Part shown: positions 18,825 to 26,641 of the stretch, one piece after another
How the letters are laid out: each line of letters begins with the position of its first letter
Position numbering within the stretch: position 1 is the stretch's first letter
Assembly (NCBI GenBank): GCA_030523275.1
Contig: JAUNIX010000001.1
Location: 62,001 to 126,000 of the forward strand
DNA length: 64,000 nt
Reading direction: 5' to 3'
From: Lachnospiraceae bacterium
GTDB lineage: Bacteria; Bacillota; Clostridia; Lachnospirales; Lachnospiraceae
Notes under the pieces: generated by a model
Seen by the model: the letters and a program-made list of their open reading frames with translations, nothing else
Database searches by the model: none
What the model was told of the DNA's origin: nothing
Position numbers and translations under genes: made by a program

Positions 18825-20486
18825 ATGGCAGCAGGAAAAAAAGAAAATATATATGACGTAGTTGTAATCGGCGGAGGTCCTGCAGGGCTTACCGCCGCTC
18901 TCTATCTTGCGAGAGCACGTTACCGTGTTGTTGTAATAGAAAAAGAACAATTTGGTGGTCAGATTACCATTACATCTGAAGTTGTGAATTATCCAGGAGT
19001 CGCAAAGACTAATGGAAAAGAATTGACTGAGACAATGCGCAAACAAGCTGAGAGTTTTGGTGCTGAATTTTTATTCACCGAGGTAACTGAGCTTGATGTA
19101 GAGGGAGATATCAAAAAAGTTCAGACAGGACGAGGCACGATAGAATGTTTTGGTATTTTACTGGCCACGGGTGCACACCCAAGAATGGTCGGTTTTCAAG
19201 GAGAAGAGGAATTTCGAGGACATGGAGTGGCCTACTGTGCAACTTGTGACGGTGAGTTTTTTACAGGAAAAGAAGTTTTTGTTGTGGGGGGAGGCTTTGC
19301 GGCAGCGGAAGAAAGTGTATTCCTGACAAAATATGCAAAGCATGTTACGATTTTGATTCGTGGAGATGATTTTAGTTGCGCTAAAGCAACAGCAGATGCA
19401 GCAAAAAATCATGAAAAGATTACAATTGTAACAAATGTACAGGTCAAAGAAGTTGACGGAGACTCTGCACTTCGTGTTCTGCGATATCAAAACACAAAAA
19501 CTGGTGAAATCACAGAATACAAAGCAGAACAAGGAGAAGATTTTGGTGTATTTGTATTTGCAGGTTATGAACCGGCAACGGAACTTGTGAAAGGAATCGT
19601 CGCTTTAAATGAACAAGGATATGTTGAGACTGACCGACAGCAAAAAACAAGTGTAGAAGGTATCTATGCTGCGGGGGACGTTTGTATCAAATCTCTCCGT
19701 CAGGTCGTCACTGCAGTTGGTGATGGAGCTTTAGCAGCGACAGAGTTAGAGCGTTATGCGGCTTTGATGCAGGAAAAGACAGGAATTTATCCTCAGGCGG
19801 TATCGGCAAAGAAGGAAGCAGTGTCATCGAATACGGTTTCAAAGTCTGACGAGATAACCACAGGACAAAGTGGAATGTTCACAGAAGATATCAAAAATCA
19901 GCTTCTTTCTGTGTTCCAAAAAATGCAGCAGTCTTTGGTGTTAAAATTGTCTTTGGATGCAAGTTCTACATCAGTGGAATTAAAAACTTTCATGCAGGAA
20001 ATGGAAATTCTTACTGATAAAATAACAGTAGAACAAGTAGAAAATAGTCAGGAAAAAGATGTACCATGCGTACAGGTATTTTTGGAAGATGGTACAGATA
20101 CAGGTTTGGCATTTCATGGAGTTCCAGGTGGTCATGAATTTACTTCTTTTATTCTTGGGTTATATAATGCAGCTGGACCAGGACAGGCGATTGATAATGA
20201 AACCTTGAAAGAGGTAAAAGCAATAGAGCAAACAGTTCAAATTCGGATTATGGTATCGCTATCTTGTACTATGTGTCCGGAGTTAGTGATGGCCGCTCAG
20301 AAAATAGCAACATTAAATTCACAGATAAAGGCAGAGGTCTATGATATTGCTCACTTCCCAGAAATGAAAGAGCAGTATCATGTCATGAGTGTTCCGTGTA
20401 TGGTGATCAATCATGATCATGTAAGTTTTGGTAAGAAAAATATTACGCAAGTGTTGGAATTGATCAAAGCCGCAATTGAAAATTAA
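18825..20486 (+). CDS. AhpF-like peroxiredoxin reductase with reversed domain order
   Basis: This 553-residue flavoprotein probably reduces AhpC, which is encoded just before it. Residues 1 to about 310 form a thioredoxin-reductase module with FAD motif GGGPAG and redox CATC (Cys138, Cys141). After a linker, residues from about 345 to the end match the AhpF N-terminal double thioredoxin fold: GHEFTSFILGL and SLSCTMCPEL (Cys481, Cys484) followed by VPCMVIN. In enterobacterial AhpF this module comes first, so the order here is swapped. The NADPH-binding HRRxxxR motif is replaced by IRGDDF, so the pyridine nucleotide or electron donor is uncertain. Confidence 0.88.
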   Translation: MAAGKKENIYDVVVIGGGPAGLTAALYLARARYRVVVIEKEQFGGQITITSEVVNYPGVAKTNGKELTETMRKQAESFGAEFLFTEVTELDVEGDIKKVQTGRGTIECFGILLATGAHPRMVGFQGEEEFRGHGVAYCATCDGEFFTGKEVFVVGGGFAAAEESVFLTKYAKHVTILIRGDDFSCAKATADAAKNHEKITIVTNVQVKEVDGDSALRVLRYQNTKTGEITEYKAEQGEDFGVFVFAGYEPATELVKGIVALNEQGYVETDRQQKTSVEGIYAAGDVCIKSLRQVVTAVGDGALAATELERYAALMQEKTGIYPQAVSAKKEAVSSNTVSKSDEITTGQSGMFTEDIKNQLLSVFQKMQQSLVLKLSLDASSTSVELKTFMQEMEILTDKITVEQVENSQEKDVPCVQVFLEDGTDTGLAFHGVPGGHEFTSFILGLYNAAGPGQAIDNETLKEVKAIEQTVQIRIMVSLSCTMCPELVMAAQKIATLNSQIKAEVYDIAHFPEMKEQYHVMSVPCMVINHDHVSFGKKNITQVLELIKAAIEN

Positions 20487-20606
20487 AGAATACAATAATT
20501 CCCTCAGAGATTATAATTTCTGGGGGATAATACAAAAATCTGAAAAAAACAATGGCGGATGAAGATTCCTGAAAAGAGAAATATGAGCTTTCGTTTCATA
20601 AATAAA

Positions 20607-20637
20607 ACTTGTCATAAAATTTAGAAAATGCTATCTT
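20607..20637 (+). promoter_or_regulatory. Promoter of the GntR gene
   Basis: TTGTCA (20609-20614), 17 bases and TATCTT (20632-20637). The -35 box overlaps ACTTGT, a half-site also seen in the palindrome before the aldolase gene, which could allow autoregulation. Confidence 0.5.
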
Positions 20638-20670
20638 ATTTTTAATAGGATTAAGAAAGGCAGATATTTT

Positions 20671-21444
20671 ATGAAAGAAAAGAAAAAACAGCTTTTATAT
20701 ATGAAGCTGAAGGAAGAACTGCTGAAAGAATACGAAGACAAACCGTATTATTCTCCATTGCCAAGTGAAAGAAAGTTATGTGATATGTATCATGTCAGTA
20801 GACCGACTGTTCGCAAAGCGCTACAGATATTAGAGCAGGATGGGTGTATTGCTAAAATATCAGATAAGGGTGCATTTTTCGTTGGTAATAGCAATAAAAA
20901 GGGAATAACTCATCAGTTAGCACACGCTACTAATATTTCATTTTATAATCAGGTTCGATTAAATGGTGATTCTACCAGAAGCAGAATTTTAACACAAAAA
21001 GTAGAGACAGCAAGTGAAGAATTGGTAAAAATTTTAAGATTGAAAGTGGGAGCTCGGGTGTTTCACTTAGAAAGGCTTCGGTATATTAACTCGGAACTTT
21101 GGACAATATCAGATGCATATATTTCTTATGACTTATGTCCAGAACTGATGGAGCATGATTTTATTATGCAATCGCTTCATAATACGTTATCTAGTTATGG
21201 GCACGTGCCAGCATGGGCTGATCGGAAAATTGTGGCTGATCGAGCAAATGGATATGATGCATTGAATTTAGGATTAAAGGAAGGCGATCCCATTTGTGTT
21301 GCCAGGACAATTACATATGATGCAAATGATTATCCATTGGAGTATTCGGTGAATCGGGAAGATTTTTATCATATGACAATTGGGATGACGATTAAGAATA
21401 ATCCAAATGCAGATGAGAAAAATCAATACATAAATATTATTTAG
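20671..21444 (+). CDS. GntR/HutC-family transcriptional regulator with UTRA domain
   Basis: This 257-residue regulator has an N-terminal winged helix (about residues 8-75: PLPSERKLCDMYHVSRPTVRKALQILEQDGCI) and a C-terminal UTRA effector domain (HLERLRYINSELWTISDAYIS, then DPICVARTITYDANDYPLEYS). UTRA domains bind sugar phosphates or other small effectors. It lies upstream of a PRD regulator gene and a PTS operon, so it probably senses the imported sugar or its phosphate. A palindrome upstream of the aldolase gene (24588-24604) is a candidate target. Confidence 0.9.
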   Translation: MKEKKKQLLYMKLKEELLKEYEDKPYYSPLPSERKLCDMYHVSRPTVRKALQILEQDGCIAKISDKGAFFVGNSNKKGITHQLAHATNISFYNQVRLNGDSTRSRILTQKVETASEELVKILRLKVGARVFHLERLRYINSELWTISDAYISYDLCPELMEHDFIMQSLHNTLSSYGHVPAWADRKIVADRANGYDALNLGLKEGDPICVARTITYDANDYPLEYSVNREDFYHMTIGMTIKNNPNADEKNQYINII

Positions 21445-21502
21445 TGAAAACAGATGACAAATGTTATCTGTTTTTTACATTTGTAAAAATGTGACATATT
21501 AC

Positions 21503-21560
21503 TTGCCAAGTTTATAGTATTTCAGTTATAATAATATATATTACCATTGGTAATATTACC
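21503..21560 (+). promoter_or_regulatory. Promoter and overlapping palindromic operators of the second PRD regulator
   Basis: TTGCCA (21503-21508), 18 bases and TATAAT (21527-21532) are followed by the perfect 7-1-7 palindrome ATTACCATTGGTAAT (21540-21554) and, sharing its right arm, GGTAATATTACC (21549-21560). Repeated TTACC/GGTAA half-sites at the expected transcription start suggest a repressor site. Confidence 0.6.
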
Positions 21561-21591
21561 TAAGGATATATTTGGCGGGAAGAGGAAGAAT

Positions 21592-23517
21592 ATGTTAAAT
21601 CAAAGACAAATAGAAATTTTATTAGAGTTTTGTAATCATCCAGATGAATTGTTAACAGCATCATTTTTTGCGAATAAGTTAAATGTGAGTTTACGAACCG
21701 TGCAAGGTGATATGAAGGCTATTAGACAGGAATTAGAAGATGAAAGTTGTGCAACACTTTTGTCAAAAGCTTCAAAGGGAAGCTGCATTCAGGTAGAGGA
21801 CTATGATGAATTCTCGGCTTTTATTAACTCTTTGTATCAGCAATATACAACGGTTTCTTTAAGTTATCCTACCAGTAGACTTAGCAAAATTCTACTATTA
21901 TTACTTAGCCGCCATCGTGCAGTCTCGATTTCTGAGATGCAAGAAAAGTTCTTTGTTTCACGTTCTACCTTATTAAATGACCTAAAAAAAGTGAGCGAAA
22001 TTTTAGAAAAATATCAATTGGAGCTTTTGCGGAGCAGCAATAAAGTAATGATTGATGGCTATGAGATAAATAAACGTCGCTGTCTATCAAAACAGGATCT
22101 ATATCTTGCCCATATCAAAAATGACCAGGGTGTTACTTATATTGATGAGAGGCAGATAGCCAAAATTAAAAATATTTTAACGGATGTGTTTGTAGAACAA
22201 AAGTATCATATTATGGATACTGATTTTAATAATACTATTTTGTTCTTGAATATTATGATTTGTCGAATTGGAGATGGATTTTACATTCAACCTAATGAGA
22301 TTGATATTGTTGAAAATCTAGGCAGGGAATACGAGATTTCAAAAGCATTATTTGAACGAATTAGCAGACGCTTTTTTATTAAAGTGACAGATGAGGAAGT
22401 TAAGTATTTTTCCTTATATCTTAGAGGTCAAGGAAATAGTCAGGATTCTGACACAATTACCCCGGAAATGGATCAGTTTGTATTAGAATCTTTGGAATTA
22501 ATTAAAGAAAATTTTGGTGTTAATCTATCAAGTAATGTCAATTTAAGAGTAACTTTAGCATTGCATTGTATGTCATTAGAAATTCGTCTGAAATATGACA
22601 TGCAAATGAAAAATGATATGTTAGAGTATATACGAGAAACATTCCCACTTGGATATGATATGGCTACCTATTTTGCTTTTATGCTAAATCAGAAATATGA
22701 AAAGCGTGTTTCGGAAGATGAAATCGCATTGCTAGCAGTGCATTTTTATAGTAGTATGATGGAATTAAATAATCAGACGGATAAAATTAAAATTTTAGTT
22801 ATCTCTTCGATGAAAAATAGCATGACGTTATTAATGAAGCAGACATTATTGCGCTGGTTTCCAGAGCATGTTTCTACGGTAGATTTTGTAAATGAAGTAA
22901 ATGTAACAGAAGAAATGTTAGATGAATATGAGATATTTCTGACAACGGAAAAAGGTAAATTCTTTACAATGGGATTAGCTATGTATGTTGATCCTTTTCC
23001 TAGTCAGCAGGACTATATGAACATTAAATTAAATATTGACGGATTTAAAAATATGGAAGATATTTTAGCGATTTTTCATCCAGAACTTTTTAGCAATGTT
23101 TTGAAAATAAAAAAAGAAGAAGCACTTACAATTATCTGTGATCAGGCAACGGAATATTTTGGATTGGAGGAATTACACTATCAAGTGCATCAAAGAGAGA
23201 ATCTTGGCAGTACATTTTTTAGTAAACAGATTGCCGTTCCACATCCTTTGTATGCGGTATCATCGGATACTTTTATATCGGTCTTAGTGTCAAAATATCC
23301 GATTATATGGGATGAAGAAAATAATGAAGTAAACCTGGTTATGTTAATGCATGTGGGGAAAAATAATACACAGGCATTTCAATTATGGGAATATATTTCA
23401 AAAATCTTTGCAGATAAAGGATTGGTGGAAAAACTAGTCGCAAATCCAACTTATGATAAATTTATACAATTATTAAAAGAAACTTTAGAGACAGGTATTC
23501 ATAATAATACAATATAA
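21592..23517 (+). CDS. PRD-domain transcriptional regulator with EII-like domains
   Basis: This 641-residue protein shares the layout of the regulator at 67-1953. It has an N-terminal HTH (LTASFFANKLNVSLRTVQGDMKAI), a second HTH (ISEMQEKFFVSRSTLLNDLKKV), two PRD domains (PRD2 with LALHCMSLEIR), an EIIB-like domain and a C-terminal EIIA-like domain with AVPHP (His551). The EIIB-like segment reads VISSMKNS, so the usual phosphorylated cysteine is missing. It probably activates the mannose-family PTS operon at 24896. The ATG at 21592 after AGAGGAAGAA is preferred to a TTG at 21547 that lies inside the operator. Confidence 0.88.
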   Translation: MLNQRQIEILLEFCNHPDELLTASFFANKLNVSLRTVQGDMKAIRQELEDESCATLLSKASKGSCIQVEDYDEFSAFINSLYQQYTTVSLSYPTSRLSKILLLLLSRHRAVSISEMQEKFFVSRSTLLNDLKKVSEILEKYQLELLRSSNKVMIDGYEINKRRCLSKQDLYLAHIKNDQGVTYIDERQIAKIKNILTDVFVEQKYHIMDTDFNNTILFLNIMICRIGDGFYIQPNEIDIVENLGREYEISKALFERISRRFFIKVTDEEVKYFSLYLRGQGNSQDSDTITPEMDQFVLESLELIKENFGVNLSSNVNLRVTLALHCMSLEIRLKYDMQMKNDMLEYIRETFPLGYDMATYFAFMLNQKYEKRVSEDEIALLAVHFYSSMMELNNQTDKIKILVISSMKNSMTLLMKQTLLRWFPEHVSTVDFVNEVNVTEEMLDEYEIFLTTEKGKFFTMGLAMYVDPFPSQQDYMNIKLNIDGFKNMEDILAIFHPELFSNVLKIKKEEALTIICDQATEYFGLEELHYQVHQRENLGSTFFSKQIAVPHPLYAVSSDTFISVLVSKYPIIWDEENNEVNLVMLMHVGKNNTQAFQLWEYISKIFADKGLVEKLVANPTYDKFIQLLKETLETGIHNNTI

Positions 23518-23566
23518 ACAAGATGAAACCTGATCTTTGAGTTTTATCGATTTGCATAAATAAAAG

Positions 23567-23619
23567 AAAAAGAAGTTATCAGTATGATGTATATATACAT
23601 AGCTGATAGCTTCTTTTTT
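23567..23619. terminator. Terminator between convergent PRD regulator and aldolase genes
   Basis: AAGAAGTTATCAG and CTGATAGCTTCTT pair, enclosing a second AT-rich palindrome (ATGTATATATACAT). There are A runs on one side and T runs on the other, so it may serve both strands. Confidence 0.75.
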
Positions 23620-23679
23620 GCGTTTACAACGCTAGATTAATGTTATGAGTTTAAAATGGTTGGAATTTAATTTTTATGA

Positions 23680-24513
23680 CTATTCATTAATGATTTTTAC
23701 TAATTTTTTAGCTTCTGTAGCTACATTTTCAACTGCATCTAAACTTAATCCGATTACATTTACTTCATTATCATTTTTGGCATAAGCTTTTCCAAATGTG
23801 CTAATAAATGCCTTTCTTAAGTCAGACCCATAGTTTACCTTCAATAAATTATAAGCTCTTGCCGCCTGAATGGTTTCAAATGGAATACCGGAACCACCAT
23901 GCATTACAAGAGGTACAGGGGAGATTTCAGAAATTTTCTTCAACAATGGAAGGTCAACTTTTGGTTCTATATCTAAACCATGTACATTTCCGACTGCAAC
24001 AGCTAATAGATCACAGCCTGTCTCGTTGACAAAGTCTAATACCATATCAGGATCAGTTTTAGCATCTGCCTCATTGACAATATCTTCTTCTTTTCCTTGC
24101 AGACATCCAAGTTCTGCTTCTACAGGAACACCGTAGAAATGACAATATTGTACAGCACGTTTTACTTCTTTGATATTTTCTTCAAATGGTAAACTGGATG
24201 CATCGATCATAATAGATGTAAATCCTGCATTAACGCAAGCTTTTACATCCTCATAAGATTTACCATGATCTAAATGAAGTCCAATTGGAACATCAACATC
24301 TTTCAATGCTTTTTTTGTTAAGTATACAATCGTTTCTGGATCAGATAATCTTAAATTATTAGAAGAAATTTGAATATATCCAGGAAGTCCTGCATTATTT
24401 AATCCTTTTGCAATTGCAAAGGTCATTTCTAAGTTGGTTGTATTAAATGCTGGGAGCATGAGTTTACGATCAGATGCATATTTCATAAGGTCAAATCCAT
24501 TTACAATTTTCAT
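23680..24513 (-). CDS. Class II fructose/tagatose-bisphosphate aldolase family protein
   Basis: This 277-residue zinc aldolase probably splits a ketose bisphosphate or ketose 1-phosphate into dihydroxyacetone phosphate and an aldehyde. Metal and active-site motifs are HLDHG, EAELG, VGNVHG, MHGGSGIP and VNYGSDLR. The length is right for GatY/KbaY/FbaA enzymes. It is transcribed opposite to the PTS operon at 24896 and probably handles its product. There is no ribosome binding site close to the ATG. A strong AGGAGG at 24553-24548 instead serves a short overlapping leader frame (24541-24491). Confidence 0.9.
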   Translation of the reverse strand: MKIVNGFDLMKYASDRKLMLPAFNTTNLEMTFAIAKGLNNAGLPGYIQISSNNLRLSDPETIVYLTKKALKDVDVPIGLHLDHGKSYEDVKACVNAGFTSIMIDASSLPFEENIKEVKRAVQYCHFYGVPVEAELGCLQGKEEDIVNEADAKTDPDMVLDFVNETGCDLLAVAVGNVHGLDIEPKVDLPLLKKISEISPVPLVMHGGSGIPFETIQAARAYNLLKVNYGSDLRKAFISTFGKAYAKNDNEVNVIGLSLDAVENVATEAKKLVKIINE

Positions 24514-24541
24514 TTTTAATATCGCAGTAAATCTTTGTCAC
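24491..24541 (-). CDS. Possible 16-residue leader peptide overlapping the aldolase start
   Basis: On the minus strand AGGAGG, 6 bases and GTG open the frame MTKIYCDIKNENCKWI, which stops 23 bases inside the aldolase gene in another frame. The aldolase ATG (24513-24511) has no close ribosome binding site, so aldolase translation may depend on re-initiation or on coupling to this leader. It could also be chance. Confidence 0.3.
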   Translation of the reverse strand: MTKIYCDIKNENCKWI

Positions 24542-24587
24542 TGCTTTCCTCCTATCTTTTACTGTTATTTTTTTATGTTTCAGTCTC

Positions 24588-24604
24588 ACTTGTACGTATC
24601 AAGT
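24588..24604. promoter_or_regulatory. Candidate GntR operator upstream of the aldolase
   Basis: ACTTGTACGTATCAAGT is a near-perfect palindrome of the type bound by HutC-subfamily GntR repressors. On the minus strand it lies just after a TATAAT (24618-24613), so it would overlap the transcription start. The matching -35 box is poor. Confidence 0.45.
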
Positions 24605-24750
24605 TTGGCTTTATTATAGGGTCAAAAAAACTTCTAAAAATATATTTTATTGCACAAAAAAATATGAAAATAGGCAAAAAAAGTGGAAGAAAAATGTAGG
24701 AATAATTACCGTAAATGAATGAAAAAAAGAAACAATATTACACAAATAAA

Positions 24751-24804
24751 TTGCGTAATGATTCATGCAATGAATTGTATGAAAATGCAGTAATCATTGC
24801 GCAA
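24751..24804 (+). promoter_or_regulatory. Long interrupted inverted repeat upstream of the mannose-family PTS operon
   Basis: Arms 24751-24769 (TTGCGTAATGATTCATGCA) and 24786-24804 (TGCAGTAATCATTGCGCAA) are inverted copies with a few mismatches and a 16-base spacer. They lie about 30 bases before an extended -10 box TGCTATACT (24833-24841), a position suited to activator binding, perhaps by the PRD regulator. The rest of 24605-24895 is AT-rich with no visible gene. Confidence 0.5.
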
Positions 24805-24895
24805 AGATTTGTCAATTATGCATGAAAACCCATGCTATACTACAGATACATCAAAAACACCATGACAAGAGAAAAAAGGAGGCGAAAAAGGAAAA

Positions 24896-25321
24896 ATGGT
24901 AAAAGTAATCGCAGTATCCCATGGAAGCTTTTCGAAAGGTTTGGTCGACAGTGTGCAGATGCTTGTCGGCGAACAAGAAGAATTGGTAGCTTACGGATTA
25001 TATCCAGAACAGACGGTGGCAACGTTAAAAGAGAAGCTGAAAGCTGAGCTTGATGCAACTCCGAAAGGGGTAGAAATTCTGTTCCTTACTGATTTATTCC
25101 ATGGTAGTCCATTTAATGCAGTCGTAGATCTTATGAGAGATTACGATTTCTATCATGTGACAGGAATTAATATTCCATTAGCTGTTTTAGTAATGATGGG
25201 GCGCTATTCTGATAAAAATGCAGAGGAAATATGCAGGGATTTGATAGCAGAAGCACCGGATACGGTCAAATATGTCAATGACATGTTTGATGCGGATGAT
25301 GATGACGAGGAGGAAGAGTAA
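24896..25321 (+). CDS. PTS mannose-family EIIA subunit
   Basis: This 141-residue EIIA-Man domain protein has the phosphorylated His9 in AVSHGSFS and the conserved FLTDLFHGSPFN. It passes phosphate from HPr to EIIB, encoded next. The last ten residues are almost all acidic (DADDDDEEEE). Their codons include AGGAGG (25308-25313), the ribosome binding site of the EIIB gene 7 bases further on, and the stop codon overlaps the EIIB start by one base. The acidic tail may therefore be partly a by-product of embedding that site. Confidence 0.92.
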   Translation: MVKVIAVSHGSFSKGLVDSVQMLVGEQEELVAYGLYPEQTVATLKEKLKAELDATPKGVEILFLTDLFHGSPFNAVVDLMRDYDFYHVTGINIPLAVLVMMGRYSDKNAEEICRDLIAEAPDTVKYVNDMFDADDDDEEEE

Positions 25322-25800
25322 TGAAAAATATTGTTTTGGCAAGAGTTGATGATCGATTAATCCATGGAGAAGTGGTTTCTGTATGGACACCGAGTTTAAA
25401 CGTTAACCGTATTATTATTGTAGATGATGAAGTAGCAGCGGACAAATTTAATAAACGAGTAATCAAAGCTTTGGCACCAAATGGTGTAAAATGTAATGTT
25501 TATTCTGTAGAACGAGGAGCAGATATTTTACAAAGACCATCAAAAGAAGCAACTGAAAAAGTAATGGTACTTACAAAGACGCCGATTACATATGCAAGAA
25601 TGGTTGATCTTGGGTGTACATTTGAAGGCGTGAATCTTGGTGGTATGGGACTTAGAGGAGAAAGAACACCATTTATTAAAAATGTAGCTTGTTCTCCAGA
25701 TGAAATTGAGGCAATCAAACATTTGATGGAGAAAGGAGTACATGTGTATTATCAGCTTGTTCCAGAACAACAGGTAATCGAAGCAAAAGATTACGTTTAG
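25321..25800 (+). CDS. PTS mannose/fructose/sorbose-family EIIB subunit
   Basis: This 159-residue protein starts with the EIIB-Man signature LARVDDRLIHGEVV, with His15 as the phosphorylated residue. The usual Gln after HG is Glu here. It transfers phosphate to the sugar carried by EIIC and EIID. It overlaps the EIIA gene by one base, which indicates translational coupling, and is followed after 33 bases by the EIIC gene. Length and sequence are typical of the family. Confidence 0.93.
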   Translation: MKNIVLARVDDRLIHGEVVSVWTPSLNVNRIIIVDDEVAADKFNKRVIKALAPNGVKCNVYSVERGADILQRPSKEATEKVMVLTKTPITYARMVDLGCTFEGVNLGGMGLRGERTPFIKNVACSPDEIEAIKHLMEKGVHVYYQLVPEQQVIEAKDYV

Positions 25801-25833
25801 AAAATGAGTGAAAACAATTAGGAGGAAAAAAAT

Positions 25834-26640
25834 ATGGGTAATATGAGTATCATTCAGGCTATACTCTGTGGTGTTATTTACTGGCTGGCAGTAGGTAACT
25901 TGCCATTCGTAGGACTTTGGTCTTTACAAAGACCATTGGTATGTGGAGCACTTACAGGTTTGGTTTTAGGACATCCGATTGAAGGCGCTGTCATTGGTGC
26001 GACAATCAACTTAGTATATTTAGGTTTTATGTCTGCCGGAGGATCAATGCCTGCCGATATGGGTCTTGCAGGTGTACTTGGTACCGCATATGCAATCTGT
26101 GGTGGTCTAGATGCCGATACCGCTCTTGCGATTGCAGTTCCAATCGGTATTTTAGGTACGATCGTATGGGCAGGTCGTATGACATTTGACTGTGCATTTG
26201 TACATATGGCAGATAAATACATTGAAAAAGAAGAATATCATAAAATATGGAGGGCAAATGTTTTGTTCCCTCAGATTATGTGTTTCTGTATGACGGCAAT
26301 TCCATGTACGTTAGCAGCGTATTTTGGTGCTAACTATATTCAGAATATTTTAGATATTTTAAGTGGTAAAGTATTGACTGTTTTCCAGATTATTGGAGGA
26401 TTAATGCCTGCACTCGGAATTGCAATTACATTACAGTATATCTATAAAGGAGAATCTAAAATCTTCTTATTTGCAGGTTTCTTATTAGCAGTATATTCTA
26501 AGTTACCATTATTGACATTAGGTGTTATTGCTTTAATTGTAGCCGTTATATATGTACAGATGACAGATAACAAAGTAGCAGCAACAGCAAATGGCGCAGC
26601 AGCAGACTATGATGATGAAGATGATGAGGAGGACGACTAA
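25834..26640 (+). CDS. PTS mannose-family EIIC permease
   Basis: This 268-residue membrane subunit contains the EIIC-Man pattern of conserved glycine-rich segments (LQRPLVCGALTGLVLGHPIEGAVIGATINLVYLG) and about seven to eight hydrophobic helices. With EIID it forms the sugar channel. Like the EIIA of this operon it ends in an acidic tail (DDEDDEEDD). The GATGAGGAGGAC codons supply AGGAGG (26627-26632), the ribosome binding site of EIID. No role for the tail itself is known. Confidence 0.93.
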   Translation: MGNMSIIQAILCGVIYWLAVGNLPFVGLWSLQRPLVCGALTGLVLGHPIEGAVIGATINLVYLGFMSAGGSMPADMGLAGVLGTAYAICGGLDADTALAIAVPIGILGTIVWAGRMTFDCAFVHMADKYIEKEEYHKIWRANVLFPQIMCFCMTAIPCTLAAYFGANYIQNILDILSGKVLTVFQIIGGLMPALGIAITLQYIYKGESKIFLFAGFLLAVYSKLPLLTLGVIALIVAVIYVQMTDNKVAATANGAAADYDDEDDEEDD

Positions 26641-26641
26641 A

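Noticed and set aside
20487..20530. Hairpin after the AhpF-like gene as a terminator
   Set aside because: ATTCCCTCAGA and TTTCTGGGGGAT pair only with several G-U pairs and no T run follows, so I did not list it.
24831..24841. Sigma-54 promoter for the mannose-family PTS operon
   Set aside because: Such operons are often sigma-54 dependent, but no TGGCAC-N5-TTGC pattern is present and the linked regulators are not of the sigma-54 activator type.
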